A DNA stretch of 64,000 bases, from positions 6,141,788 through 6,205,787 of the forward strand of contig NC_049994.1 in the NCBI RefSeq assembly GCF_000003815.2, read 5' to 3'. Position numbers and translations under genes: made by a program. How positions within the stretch are numbered: the first letter of the stretch is position 1; every line of letters starts with the position of its first letter. The notes under the pieces were generated by a model that was given only the letters and a program-made list of their open reading frames with translations, made no database searches and was not told where the DNA came from. This DNA is from Branchiostoma floridae (taxonomy: Eukaryota > Chordata > Leptocardii > Amphioxiformes > Branchiostomatidae). This document shows positions 1 through 11,768 of this stretch, piece after piece.

Positions 1-3000
1 ATAGTTCCTTCTCGAGATATTCTTGAGCATACGGGCTCTGTTTAGGCGCAACCGCTAACACCTTATTTTAAGCACCGCCTGTCACGGCACCGAGTAAGGG
101 GGTGACTAAATAGCTTGTTTGTAACTTAGGCTTTAAGTTCCGGTCTGGCAAGCTTGGTATGGTTGGAAAGGTCCCTTAGCAAGGAATCGAAAGGTGAAAA
201 CCGTAAAATGTTGGGATAGTTCCTTCTCGAGATATTCTTGAGCATACGGGCTCTGTTTAGGCGCAACCGCTAACACCTTATTTTAAGCACCGCCCGTCAC
301 GGTACCGAGTAAGGGGGTGACTTAATAACGCGTTTTTAGCCTAGGCTTTAATTCCGGTCTGGCAAGCTTGGTATGGTTGAAAAGGTCCCTTAGAAAGGAA
401 TCGAAAGGTGAAAACCGCAAAATGTTGGGATAGTTCCTTCTCGAGATATTCTTGAGTATACGGGCTCTGTTTAGGCGCAACCGCTAACACCTTTCTTAAG
501 CACCGCCCGTCACGGCACCGAGTAAGGGGGTGACTAAATAGCTTGTTTGTAACTTAGGCTTTAAGTTCCGGTCTGGCAAGCTTGGTATGGTTGGAAATGT
601 CCTTTAGCAAGGAATCGAAAGATGAAAACCGCAAAATGTTGGGATAGTTCCTTCTCGAGATATTCTTGAGTATACGGGCTCTGTTTAGGCGCAACCGCTA
701 ACACCTTTTTTAAGCACCGCCCGTCACGGCACCGAGTAAGGGGGTGACTAAATAGCTTGTTTGTAACTTAGGCTTTAAGTTTCGGTCTGGCAAGCTTGGT
801 ATGGTTGGAAAGGTCCCTTAGCAAGGAATCGAAAGGTGAAAACCGCAAAATGTTGGGATACTTCCTTCTCGAGATATTCTTGAGCATACGGGCTCTGTTT
901 AGGCGCAACCGCCTAACACTCTTTTTTTAAGCACCGCCTGTCACGGCACCGGGTAAGGGGGTGACTTAATAACGCGTTTGTAGCTTAGGCTTTAAGTTCC
1001 GGTCTGGAAAGCTTGGTATGGTTGGAAAGGTCCCTTAGCAAGGAATCGAAAGGTGAAAACCGCAAAATGTTGGGATACTTCCTTCTCGAGATATTCTTGA
1101 GCATACGGGCTCTGTTTAGGCGCAACCGCTAACACCTTTTTTTAAGCACCGCCTGTCACGGCACCGGGTAAGGGGGTGACTTAATAACGCGTTTGTAGCT
1201 TAGGCTTTAAGTTCCGGTCTGGAAAGCTTGGTATGGTTGGAAAGGTCCCTTAGCAAGGAATCGAAAGGTGAAAACCGCAAAATGTTGGGATACTTCCTTC
1301 TCGAGATATTCTTGAGCATACGGGCTCTGTTTAGGCGCAACCGCTAACACCTTTTTTTAAGCACCGCCTGTCACGGCACCGGGTAAGGGGGTGACTTAAT
1401 AACGCGTTTGTAGCTTAGGCTTTAAGTTCCGGTCTGGAAAGCTTGGTATGGTTGGAAAGGTCCCTTAGCAAGGAATCGAAAGGTGAAAACCGCAAAATGT
1501 TGGGATACTTCCTTCTCGAGATATTCTTGAGCATACGGGCTCTGTTTAGGCGCAACCGCTAACACCTTTTTTTAAGCACCGCCTGTCACGGCACCGGGTA
1601 AGGGGGTGACTTAATAACGCGTTTGTAGCTTAGGCTTTAAGTTCCGGTCTGGAAAGCTTGGTATGGTTGGAAAGGTCCCTTAGCAAGGAATCGAAAGGTG
1701 AAAACCGCAAAATGTTGGGATACTTCCTTCTCGAGATATTCTTGAGCATACGGGCTCTGTTTAGGCGCAACCGCTAACACCTTTTTTTAAGCACCGCCTG
1801 TCACGGCACCGGGTAAGGGGGTGACTTAATAACGCGTTTGTAGCTTAGGCTTTAAGTTCCGGTCTGGAAAGCTTGGTATGGTTGGAAAGGTCCCTTAGCA
1901 AGGAATCGAAAGGTGAAAACCGCAAAATGTTGGGATACTTCCTTCTCGAGATATTCTTGAGCATACGGGCTCTGTTTAGGCGCAACCGCTAACACCTTTT
2001 TTTAAGCACCGCCTGTCACGGCACCNNNNNNNNNNNNNNNNNNNNNNNNNNNNNNNNNNNNNNNNNNNNNNNNNNNNNNNNNNNNNNNNNNNNNNNNNNN
2101 NNNNNNNNNNNNNNNNNNNNNNNNNNNNNNNNNNNNNNNNNNNNNNNNNNNNNNNNNNNNNNNNNNNNNNNNNNNNNNNNNNNNNNNNNNNNNNNNNNNN
2201 NNNNNNNNNNNNNNNNNNNNNNNNNNNNNNNNNNNNNNNNNNNNNNNNNNNNNNNNNNNNNNNNNNNNNNNNNNNNNNNNNNNNNNNNNNNNNNNNNNNN
2301 NNNNNNNNNNNNNNNNNNNNNNNNNNNNNNNNNNNNNNNNNNNNNNNNNNNNNNNNNNNNNNNNNNNNNNNNNNNNNNNNNNNNNNNNNNNNNNNNNNNN
2401 NNNNNNNNNNNNNNNNNNNNNNNNNNNNNNNNNNNNNNNNNNNNNNNNNNNNNNNNNNNNNNNNNNNNNNNNNNNNNNNNNNNNNNNNNNNNNNNNNNNN
2501 NNNNNNNNNNNNNNNNNNNNNNNNNNNNNNNNNNNNNNNNNNNNNNNNNNNNNNNNNNNNNNNNNNNNNNNNNNNNNNNNNNNNNNNNNNNNNNNNNNNN
2601 NNNNNNNNNNNNNNNNNNNNNNNNNNNNNNNNNNNNNNNNNNNNNNNNNNNNNNNNNNNNNNNNNNNNNNNNNNNNNNNNNNNNNNNNNNNNNNNNNNNN
2701 NNNNNNNNNNNNNNNNNNNNNNNNNNNNNNNNNNNNNNNNNNNNNNNNNNNNNNNNNNNNNNNNNNNNNNNNNNNNNNNNNNNNNNNNNNNNNNNNNNNN
2801 NNNNNNNNNNNNNNNNNNNNNNNNNNNNNNNNNNNNNNNNNNNNNNNNNNNNNNNNNNNNNNNNNNNNNNNNNNNNNNNNNNNNNNNNNNNNNNNNNNNN
2901 NNNNNNNNNNNNNNNNNNNNNNNNNNNNNNNNNNNNNNNNNNNNNNNNNNNNNNNNNNNNNNNNNNNNNNNNNNNNNNNNNNNNNNNNNNNNNNNNNNNN

Positions 3001-6000
3001 NNNNNNNNNNNNNNNNNTTTGGCAAGCTTGGTATGGTTGGAAAGGTCCCTTAGCAAGGAATCGAAAGGTGAAAACCGCACAATGTTGGAATAGTTCCTTC
3101 TCGAGATATTCTTGAGCATACGGGCTCTGTTTAGGCACAACCGCTAACACCTTTCTTAAGCACCGCCCGTCACGGCACGGAGTAAGGGGGTGACTTAATA
3201 GCGCGTTTGTAGCTTAGGCTTTAAGTTCCGGTCTGGCAAGCTTGGTATGGTTGGAAAGGTCCCATAGCAAGGAACCAAAAGGGGAAAACCGCAAAATGTT
3301 GGGATAGTTCCTTCTCGAGATATTCTTGAGCATACGGGCTCTGTTTAGGCGCAACCGCTAACACCTTTTTTAAGCACCGCCCGTCACGGCACCGAGTAAG
3401 GGTTGACGTAATAGCGCGTTTGTAGCTTAGGCTTTAAGTTCCGGTCTGGCAAGCTTGGTATGGTTGGAAAGGTCCCTTAACAAGAAATCGAAAGGTGAAA
3501 ACCGCAAAATGTTGGGAGAGTTCCTTCTCGAGATATTCTTGAGCATACGGGCTCTGTTTAGGCGCAACCGCGAACACCTTTTTTAAGCACCGCCCGTCAC
3601 GGCACTGAGTAAGGGGGTGACTTAATAACGCGTTTGTAGCTTAGGCTTTAAGTTCCGGTCTGGCAAGCTTGGTATGGTTGGAAAGGCCCCTTAGCAAGTA
3701 ATCGAAAGGTGAAAACCGCAAAATGTTGGGATAGTTCCTTCTCGAGATATTCTTGAGCATACGGGCTCTGTTTAGGCGCAACCGCTAACACCTTTCTTAA
3801 GCACCGCCCGTCACGGCATTGAGTAAGGGGGTGACTTAATAGCGCGTTTGTAGCTTAGGCTTTAAGTTCCGGTCTGGCAAGCTTGGTATGGTTGGAAAGG
3901 TCCCTTAACAAGGAATCGAAAAGTGAAAACCGCAAAATGTTGGGATAGTTCCTTCTCGAGATATTCTTCAGCATACGGGCTCTGTTTAGGCGCAACCTCT
4001 AACACCTTTTTTAAGCACCGCCCGTCACGGCAGTAAGGGGGTGACTTAATAACGCGTTTGTATCTTAGGCGTTTGTATCTTAGGCTTTAAGTTCCGGTCT
4101 GGCAAGCTTGGTTTGGTTGGAAAAGTCCCTTAGCAAGGAATCGAAAGGTGAAAACCGCAAATTGTTGGGATAGTTCCTTCTCGAGATATTCTTGAGCATA
4201 CGGGCTCTGTTTAGGCGCAACCGCTAACACCTATTTTAAGCACCGCCCGTCACGGCACCGAGTAAGGGGGTGACTTAATAGCTTGTTTGTAGCTTAGGCT
4301 TTAAGTTCCGGTCTGGCAAACTTGGTATGGTTGGAAAGGTCCTTTAGCAAGGAATCGAAAGGTGAAAACCGCAAAATGTTGGGATAGTTCCTTCTCGAGA
4401 TATTCATGAGCATACGGGCTCTGTTTAGGCGCAACCGCTAACACCTTTCTTAAGCACCGCCCGTCACGGCACCAAGTAAAGGGTTGACTTAATAACGCGT
4501 TTGTAACTTAGGCTTTAAGTTCCGGTTTTGCAAGCTTCGTATGGTTGGAAAGGTCCCTTAGCAAGGAATCGAAAGGTGAAAACCGCAAAATGTTGGGATA
4601 GTTCCTTCTCGAGNNNNNNNNNNNNNNNNNNNNNNNNNNNNNNNNNNNNNNNNNNNNNNNNNNNNNNNNNNNNNNNNNNNNNNNNNNNNNNNNNNNNNNN
4701 NNNNNNNNNNNNNNNNNNNNNNNNNNNNNNNNNNNNNNNNNNNNNNNNNNNNNNNNNNNNNNNNNNNNNNNNNNNNNNNNNNNNNNNNNNNNNNNNNNNN
4801 NNNNNNNNNNNNNNNNNNNNNNNNNNGATATTTTTGAGCATACGGGCTCTGTTTAGGTGCAACCGCTGACACCTTATTTTAAGCACCGCCCGTCACGGCA
4901 CCGAGTAAGGGGTTGACTTAATGGCGCGTTTGTAGCTTAGGCGTTAAGTTCCGGTCTGGCAAGCTTGGTATGGTTGGAAAGGTCCCTTAGCAAGGAATCG
5001 AAAGGTGAAAACCGCAAAATGTTGGGATAGTTCCTTCTCGAGATATTCTTGAGCAGATGGGCTCTGTTAAGGCGCAACCGCTAACACCTTTCTTAAGCAC
5101 CGCCCGTCACGGCACCGAGTAAGGGGGTGACTTCATGCCTGATTTGTAGCTTAGGCTTTAAGTTCCGGTCTGGCAAGCTTGGTATGGTTGGAAAGGTCCC
5201 TTAGCAAGAAATCGAAAGATGAAAACCGCAAAATGTTGGGATAGTTCCTTCTCGAGATATTCTTGAGCATACGGGCTCTGTTTAGGCGCAACCGCTAACA
5301 CCTTATTTTAAGCACCGCCTGTCACGGTACCGAGTAAGGGGGTGACTTAATAGCTTGTTTGTAACTTAGGCTTTAAGTTCCGGTCTGGCAAGCTTGGTAT
5401 GGTTGGAAAGGTCCCTTAGCAAGGAATCGAAAGGTGAAAACCGCAAAATGTTGGGATAGTTCCTTCTCGAGATATTCTTGAGCATACGGGCTCTGTTTAG
5501 GCGCAACCGCTAACACCTTTTTTAAGCACCGCCCGTCACGGCACCGAGTAAGGGGGTGACTTAATAGCGCGTTTGTAGCTTAGGCTTTAAGTTCCGGTTT
5601 GGCAAGCTTGGTATGGTTGGAAAGGTCCCTTAGCAAGGAATCGAAAGGTGAAAACCGCACAATGTTGGAATAGTTCCTTCTCGAGATATTCTTGAGCATA
5701 CGGGCTCTGTTTAGGNNNNNNNNNNNNNNNNNNNNNNNNNNNNNNNNNNNNNNNNNNNNNNNNNNNNNNNNNNNNNNNNNNNNNNNNNNNNNNNNNNNNN
5801 NNNNNNNNNNNNNNNCACCTTTCTTAAGCACCGCCCGTCACGGCACGGAGTAAGGGGGTGACTTAATAGCGCGTTTGTAGCTTAGGCTTTAAGTTCCGGT
5901 CTGGCAAGCTTGGTATGGTTGGAAAGGTCCCTTAGCAAGGAATCAAAAGGGGAAAACCGCAAAATGTTGGGATAGTTCCTTCTCGAGATATTCTTGAGCA

Positions 6001-7887
6001 TACGGGCTCTGTTTAGGCGCAACCGCTAACACCTTTTTTAAGCACCGCCCGTCACGGCACCGAGTAAGGGGGTGACTTTAATAGCGCGTTTGTAGCTTAG
6101 GCTTTAAGTTCCGGTCTGGCAAGCTTGGTATGGTTGGAAAGGTCCCTTAGCAAGGAATCGAAAGGTGAAAACCGCAAAATGTTGGGATAGTTCCTTCTCG
6201 AGATATTCTTGAGCATACGGGCTCTGTTTAGGCGCAACCGATAACACCTTTTTTAAGCACCGCCCGTCACGGCACTGAGTAAGGGGGTGACTTAATAACG
6301 CGTTTGTAACTTAGGCTTTAAGTTCCGGTCTGGCAAGCTTGGTATGGTTGGAAAGGTCCCTTAGCAAGGAATCGAAAGGTGAAAACCGCAAAATGTTGGG
6401 ATAGTTCCTTCTCGAGATATTCTTGAGCATACGGGCTCTGTTTAGGCGCAACCGCTAACACCTTTCTTAAGCACCGCCCGTCACGGCACCGAGTAAGGGG
6501 GTGACTTCATAGCGCGTTTGTAACTTAGGCTTTAAGTTCCGGTCTGGCAAGCTTCGTATGGTTGGAAAGGTCCCTTAGCAAGGAATCGAAAGGTGAAAAC
6601 CCGCAAAATGTTGGAATAGTTCCTTCCTCGAGATATTCTTGAGCATACGNNNNNNNNNNNNNNNNNNNNNNNNNNNNNNNNNNNNNNNNNNNNNNNNNNN
6701 NNNNNNNNNNNNNNNNNNNNNNNNNNNNNNNNNNNNNNNNNNNNNNNNNTGTAACTTAGGCTTTAAGTTCCGGTCTGGCAAGCTTGGTATGGTTGGAAAG
6801 GTCCCTTAGCAAGGAATGGAAAGGTGAAAACCGCAAAATGTTGGGATAGTTCCTTCTCGAGATATTCTTGAGCATACGGGCTCTGTTTAGGCGCAACCGC
6901 TGACACCTTTTTTAAGCACCGCCCGTTACGGCACCGAGTAAGGGGGTGACTTAATAGCGCGTTTGTAGCTTAGGCTTTAAGTTCCGGTCTGGCAATCTTG
7001 GCATGGTTGGAAAGGTCCCTTTGCAAGAAATGGAAAGGTGAAAACCGCAAAATGTTGGGATAGTTTCTTCTCGACATATTCATGAGCATACGGGCTCTGT
7101 TTAGGCGCAACCGCTAACACTTTTCTTAAGCACCGCTCGTCACGGCACCGAGTAAGGGGGTGACTTAATAGCGCGTTTGTAGCTTAGGCTTTAAGTTCCG
7201 GTCTGGCTAGCTTGGTATGGTTGGAAAGGTCCCTTAGCAAGGAATCGAAAGGTGAAAACCGCAAAATGTTGGGATAGTTCCTTCTTGAGATATTCATGAG
7301 CATACGGGCTCTGTTTAGGCGCAACCTCTAACACCTATTTTAAGCACCGCCCGTCACGGCATTGAGTAAGGGGGTGACTTCATAGCGCGTTTGTAGCTTA
7401 GGCTTTAAGTTACGGTCTGGCAAGCTTGGTATGGTTGGAAATGTCCCTTAGCAAGGAATCGAAAGGTGAAAACCGCAAAATGTTGGGATAGTTCCTTCTC
7501 GAGATATTCATGAGCATACGGGCTCTGTTTAGGCGCAACCGCTAACACCTTTCTTAAGCACCGCCCGTCACGGCACCGAGTAAGGGGGTGACTTCATAGC
7601 GCGTTTGTAGCTTAGGCTTTAAGTTCCGGTCTGGCAAGCTTGGTTTGGTTGGAAAGGTCCCTTAGCAAGGAATCGAAAGGTGAAAACCGCAAAATGTTGG
7701 GATAGTTCCTTCTCGAGATATTCTTGAGCATACGGGCTCTGTTTAGGCGCAACCGCTAACACCTTATTTTAAGCACCGCCCGTCACGGCACCGAGTAAGG
7801 GGGTGACTTAATAGCGCGTTTGTAGCTTAGGCGTTAAGTTCCGGTCTGGCAAGCTTGGTTTGGTTGGAAAAGTCCCTTAGCAAGGAA
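1..7887. repeat. Tandem satellite array, unit about 215 bp (left block)
   Basis: Head-to-tail copies recur every 214-217 bases; for example the TTCCTTCTCGAGATATTC landmark starts near 1, 216, 430, 644, 858, 1075, 1290, 1505, 1720 and 1935. Most units carry an XhoI-like CTCGAG, a HindIII-like AAGCTT and the string CACCGCCCGTCACGG. Units differ by scattered substitutions and by the length of a T run before AAGCACC. Assembly gaps of N lie at 2026-3017, 4614-4826, 5716-5815 and 6650-6749, so the copy number is not reliable. No coding potential is evident. The array ends at 7887, where a retrotransposon begins, and resumes at 13677. Confidence 0.97.
2026..3017. other. Assembly gap inside satellite
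   Basis: About 992 N bases flanked on both sides by satellite units. The left flank belongs to a homogenised subtype (CCGCCTGTC, CCGGGTAAG) and the right flank to the more common subtype, so a junction between two sub-arrays probably lies in the gap. Confidence 0.95.
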
Positions 7888-7890
7888 CAT

Positions 7891-7896
7891 TTTATT
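7891..7896 (-). promoter_or_regulatory. Polyadenylation signal of the Tx1/L1-like element
   Basis: AATAAA on the minus strand lies four bases inside the 3' boundary of the retrotransposon and is followed immediately by satellite sequence. There is no poly(A) tract after it. Confidence 0.6.
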
Positions 7897-7999
7897 CATA
7901 AATCAAAATAAATAAGTTACAAAAACAGTGAACCATCCATCCACAAGTATGAAATAATAAAAATAATACAACCAATAAGTAAGAAATAATATAGTAACT

Positions 8000-10969
8000 T
8001 TAAGAGCATAACGTTCCCCATTTGCCCCGGTGTTTCAGCAGTTTTCCCCTCCTTGTTGCAATAGAATATTCAACTTTGTGGAAGAAATTAATATAATTTA
8101 GAAAAGAATGAAAGTTAACATGATTGGCCTTTCTACTTTTATAGATACATATTTTGGCAAGTACAATAACAAGATTGCCTATTTTGGGGGCGTCTGAATG
8201 CAAATTACCAAAAATAACATTAAAAGCATTGAGGTGAAGTTTTAACCCTGTCTTCTGTTGAAACCTATTTTGAATGTTTTGCCAAAAGGACACTAAATTA
8301 GGACAATCCCAAAAGACATGTTGGTACGTTTCTTCTTCTGCGTGGCAAAAGGAACATAGTGGACTGTCTATACATTTCCAAATGTACAATAACCTATTTG
8401 TTGGTAAGAATTTATGTACAATTCTATATTTGAAAAATCTTGTGGTTGGGTCTATTGTGCAGTGGATAATAGAAGTGTAGACTTGTCTCCAGGGGATTGG
8501 GGTGTCAAAGAGGTACAGCCATGACAACTGAACATTATGTGACACATCTATCAACTTGTAAGACATTAAAAAGAACTTATACATACTTTTGTTAATCTTA
8601 ATATTCTTAAGCCATGTACTATCATATTGATCTGGAATACAAGTAAAAAGATGAGGTGACTCAAGCAAACTAGCCTTCCATTTTGAAGGAATTGCAGTGT
8701 ACAGCTGCAAGTACTGGAGGGGGCTACAAACATTACTATATTTCATACAGAATTGATTATATGACATTAAGGAACAATCTGAATTTAAAATATCATTTAT
8801 AAACAAAATACCTCTATTCAAAAATGAACTTAAAAAGAAAGGTTTCCCTCCAATAAGAATATTAGAATTCATACACAGTAATTGTTGCCTGACTTCAGCT
8901 GGAGTTGTGGGGGTCTTGTGCTGATATTGGTACCATGCATTTGCAATATCAGATAGAAATGGGTTTAGCTTGAAATACTGTAAGCTATCCAACTGCAAGA
9001 AAGGTAATAGTTCAAATCCAACAGAAAGATATAAACCTAATGACCAGGAGGTGAACCAATCAGGGTTAAAATATAATTTTGGCATCCATGACGCCTTAAT
9101 AGTGAGTGCAAAGGCGTATAAATTGATTAAATTCAGACCGCCATTATCAATTGAATTGTAAATAGTTTTCCTGCTTACTCTTTCAGGACCCCCATTCCAA
9201 ATAAAGTAGAATATTTTCTTCTCATGATGGTCAAAGAAAGACTTACTCGGGTTGGGGAGTACCTGGAAAAGATTAGTGAATTGGGAAACAATCAAAGAAT
9301 TTATAACTGTGACTTTTCCAAACAATGATAATCTTTTCCCTTTCCAGGGGAACAACAATCTATCCAATTTTGCTAAACGTGGCTCAAAATTACAATTAAC
9401 AATGGAATCTAGATCCTGAGGTATATATATTCCTAAAAGGTTAACATCACCATCAACACATTGAATGGGTAGATGTGTAGGTAGTTTAAACTTTCTGTTT
9501 TTTAAAGAACCAATTTTGAGTATTTTGCACTTATCAAAATTCAAAGACAAACCAGAAAGTAACGAGAAACTGTCTAAATCTTCAATTAGGGCATAAAAGG
9601 ATGCTAAATTGGGAGCAAAGGGGAAATTGGTATCATCTGCATATTGTGAAATTTTAAAGGGTCTTCCATGAATAGATAAACCAGTCAAGTTTTGATTACT
9701 ACGAATCTTAATGGCTAACAATTCTACAACAATAATAAATAAATAGGGGCTTAGGGGACAACCTTGTCTCACACCACGGTATAAGGAAAAGGAATTTGAC
9801 AAATAGCCATTATTTAACACAGAACTTGTAATATTAGAGTACAAGGTTTTCACCCAAGCTATAAACTGCGGGCCGAAGTTAAAAAATTGTAATGCTTTTA
9901 ACATGAAATCCCATCGTACAGAATCAAAGGCTTTTTGAAAATCAGCAATAAAAACAAGGCCTGGTTTATCCTCGTTTTCATAATAATCAATTAAATCTAA
10001 TATGCGCCGAATATTATCTCCAATAAATCTTCCTTTAATAAAGCCTGTCTGATCATTATCAATAATATCTGAAATAACTAATTTAACACGTAAAGCTAAA
10101 CATTTAGAAACAATCCTTGTGTCGCAGCATAATAATGTAAGAGGTCGCCAGTTATTTAAAAGTGTAGGGTCTTTATATTCCCCATTGCTCCCATGTTTTA
10201 ATAATAAAGAGATTATTCCTTGTCTTTGTGTGTCAGATAAGTGGCCTTGTGACAAGGAGTAATTAAAACAATCCAGCATAGGGGCTTTAAAAATAGCAAA
10301 GAAATGTCTGTAAACTTCCACCGGAATTCCATCAATCCCAGGTGTTTTTCCATTAGAAAAAGAATTTATAGCATTAAATAGTTCCTCCTCAGTAATCAGG
10401 CCCTCACATGCATCCAGCTGCTCATTAGACAAAATTCTATCATATTCATCAGGGAAAAAATCTTCACAATTCTTAGGGGTCAAGGGAATTGGAGGTTCTT
10501 CAAAAGAGTAGAGAGAGGAATAAAAGTCGACTTCTTTTTGTAAAATTTCTTTGGGATCACAGGTAAAGGTTTCATCAGATATCTTTAACTTTTGAATGTT
10601 TTTCCGAGTATAGTTTCTGTGGACTAATTTAAAAAAATATTTAGTGCATTTCTCCCCACATTCCATCCATTGAGCTTTTGATCGTACTAAGATTCCTTGT
10701 AAACGTATATTGTAAAGTAACTCCAGCTGTTTTTGTGTATCATCCAACTCATCTGGAATAGAATCTGGGGGAGAAGACATGTTATCAATTTGACTTTGTA
10801 AATTATTAATGTTGTCAATTAATTCTTTTTCTCTGGCTAAATATTGTTTGTTTTTCCAACTTGAAAACTTTATAGAATGACCACGGAAAAAACCTTTTGC
10901 TGCTTCCCATACAGAATGGGGATTTGCTGTTCCACAATTATTTGAAAAAAATTCTTTCATAATTTCCAC
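8000..10969 (-). CDS. Retrotransposon ORF2, reverse transcriptase part
   Basis: A 989-residue open frame encodes the reverse transcriptase of a non-LTR retrotransposon, which copies the element RNA at the nicked target. Visible RT motifs in order are the GKTPGIDGIP block, NNWRPLTLL, DQTGFIKGRFIGDN, FIADFQKAFDSV, GVRQGCPLSPYLFI and the catalytic QYADDT box. A CCHC-like cluster (CSFCH...H...C) sits near the C terminus. It is separated from the endonuclease ORF by one frame shift at an A8 run (plus-strand T8 near 10972-10979); removing one base would join the two into a single polyprotein of about 1,250 residues, the normal L1/Tx1 ORF2 size. The apparent start here is therefore not a real initiation site. 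The body is otherwise open, so the copy is young or was recently active. Confidence 0.9.
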   Translation of the reverse strand: MEIMKEFFSNNCGTANPHSVWEAAKGFFRGHSIKFSSWKNKQYLAREKELIDNINNLQSQIDNMSSPPDSIPDELDDTQKQLELLYNIRLQGILVRSKAQWMECGEKCTKYFFKLVHRNYTRKNIQKLKISDETFTCDPKEILQKEVDFYSSLYSFEEPPIPLTPKNCEDFFPDEYDRILSNEQLDACEGLITEEELFNAINSFSNGKTPGIDGIPVEVYRHFFAIFKAPMLDCFNYSLSQGHLSDTQRQGIISLLLKHGSNGEYKDPTLLNNWRPLTLLCCDTRIVSKCLALRVKLVISDIIDNDQTGFIKGRFIGDNIRRILDLIDYYENEDKPGLVFIADFQKAFDSVRWDFMLKALQFFNFGPQFIAWVKTLYSNITSSVLNNGYLSNSFSLYRGVRQGCPLSPYLFIIVVELLAIKIRSNQNLTGLSIHGRPFKISQYADDTNFPFAPNLASFYALIEDLDSFSLLSGLSLNFDKCKILKIGSLKNRKFKLPTHLPIQCVDGDVNLLGIYIPQDLDSIVNCNFEPRLAKLDRLLFPWKGKRLSLFGKVTVINSLIVSQFTNLFQVLPNPSKSFFDHHEKKIFYFIWNGGPERVSRKTIYNSIDNGGLNLINLYAFALTIKASWMPKLYFNPDWFTSWSLGLYLSVGFELLPFLQLDSLQYFKLNPFLSDIANAWYQYQHKTPTTPAEVRQQLLCMNSNILIGGKPFFLSSFLNRGILFINDILNSDCSLMSYNQFCMKYSNVCSPLQYLQLYTAIPSKWKASLLESPHLFTCIPDQYDSTWLKNIKINKSMYKFFLMSYKLIDVSHNVQLSWLYLFDTPIPWRQVYTSIIHCTIDPTTRFFKYRIVHKFLPTNRLLYIWKCIDSPLCSFCHAEEETYQHVFWDCPNLVSFWQNIQNRFQQKTGLKLHLNAFNVIFGNLHSDAPKIGNLVIVLAKICIYKSRKANHVNFHSFLNYINFFHKVEYSIATRRGKLLKHRGKWGTLCS

Positions 10970-11768
10970 AGTTTTTTTTATGAAATAGTTTATCCTCTAG
11001 CAAAGAAGTATTGAATTTCCAAAATCCTTTCCCCCTTGGGAATTCTGCAGTAATGAAGGATAGTGCAATTAAATTGTGATCAGATCTAAATCTGTCACCA
11101 ATGATACATTTATTAACTCTATTTATTAAAGAAAAGCTAACAAGAAAATAATCAATTCTGCTTGCTTGTAGCCTTCTTCTCCATGTATACCTGATATCCT
11201 TAGGGTTTCTAAACCTCCATATATCATGTAAATCATACTTACATTTTAACTCAGAAATACATTCTAAAGCTTTGGTATGGTAAGAACGGTTTGTAGAATG
11301 TCTATCTACTAAAGGATTCTGCACCGTGTTAAAATCACCGGTAATTATCAAGTTTTCATTACAATCTACAAAGTTCTCTAATTCTACAGACAAATTGGTA
11401 AAGAATTCAGGCGAATCTTCATTTGGAGCATGCAAATTCACCAAGCAAAATCTGTAACTATCAATAGTTAAATCAATGATCACCCATCTTCCATTGATAT
11501 CTGTTTTGATTTGATGGATATCAGGGTTGATATTATTCTTAAATAAGATGGCTGTACCTCTTTGACTGGAAGTGCCATGTGAAAAGATAATAGATCCCCC
11601 CCATTCATTTTGCCACATAGTCTCAACAGATAAGGTAGAGTGAGTCTCTTGAAGACAAATAATATTATACGGCTTATCATTTAACCAAGTGAAAACCTCC
11701 TTACGTTTAATAAAATTACCAAGGCCATTACAGTTGTAACTAGATATCTGAAGCTGTACCTGTGTCAT
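10938..11768 (-). CDS. Retrotransposon ORF2, endonuclease part
   Basis: A 276-residue frame matches the AP-endonuclease-like domain of L1-type elements, which nicks the genomic target for target-primed reverse transcription. Motifs in order: SYNCNGLGN near the start, the CLQETH metal-binding Glu, NLHAPN, ITGDFN (catalytic Asp/Asn), RIDYFLVS and RSDHNLI (catalytic His). The domain looks intact. Its ATG at 11768-11766 overlaps the stop of a small upstream open frame (12016-11765) in an ATGA arrangement, which could allow reinitiation; this is only suggestive. The frame runs into the RT frame and ends after an A8 run. Confidence 0.88.
   Translation of the reverse strand: MTQVQLQISSYNCNGLGNFIKRKEVFTWLNDKPYNIICLQETHSTLSVETMWQNEWGGSIIFSHGTSSQRGTAILFKNNINPDIHQIKTDINGRWVIIDLTIDSYRFCLVNLHAPNEDSPEFFTNLSVELENFVDCNENLIITGDFNTVQNPLVDRHSTNRSYHTKALECISELKCKYDLHDIWRFRNPKDIRYTWRRRLQASRIDYFLVSFSLINRVNKCIIGDRFRSDHNLIALSFITAEFPRGKGFWKFNTSLLEDKLFHKKNCGNYERIFFK

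Noticed and set aside
1976-3150. Long open frames across the satellite gap.
   Set aside because: They exist only because runs of N contain no stop codons; the few real codons at the ends are satellite sequence.
1-7887. CACCGCCCGTCAC in most or all satellite units equals a conserved stretch near the 3' end of small-subunit rRNA (16S and mitochondrial 12S).
   Set aside because: Only about 13 bases agree, and the sequence on either side does not follow rRNA. An rRNA origin cannot be supported without a search.
8274-9161. Small plus-strand open frames inside the retrotransposon.
   Set aside because: They are antisense to a well-supported RT domain and have no recognisable motif.
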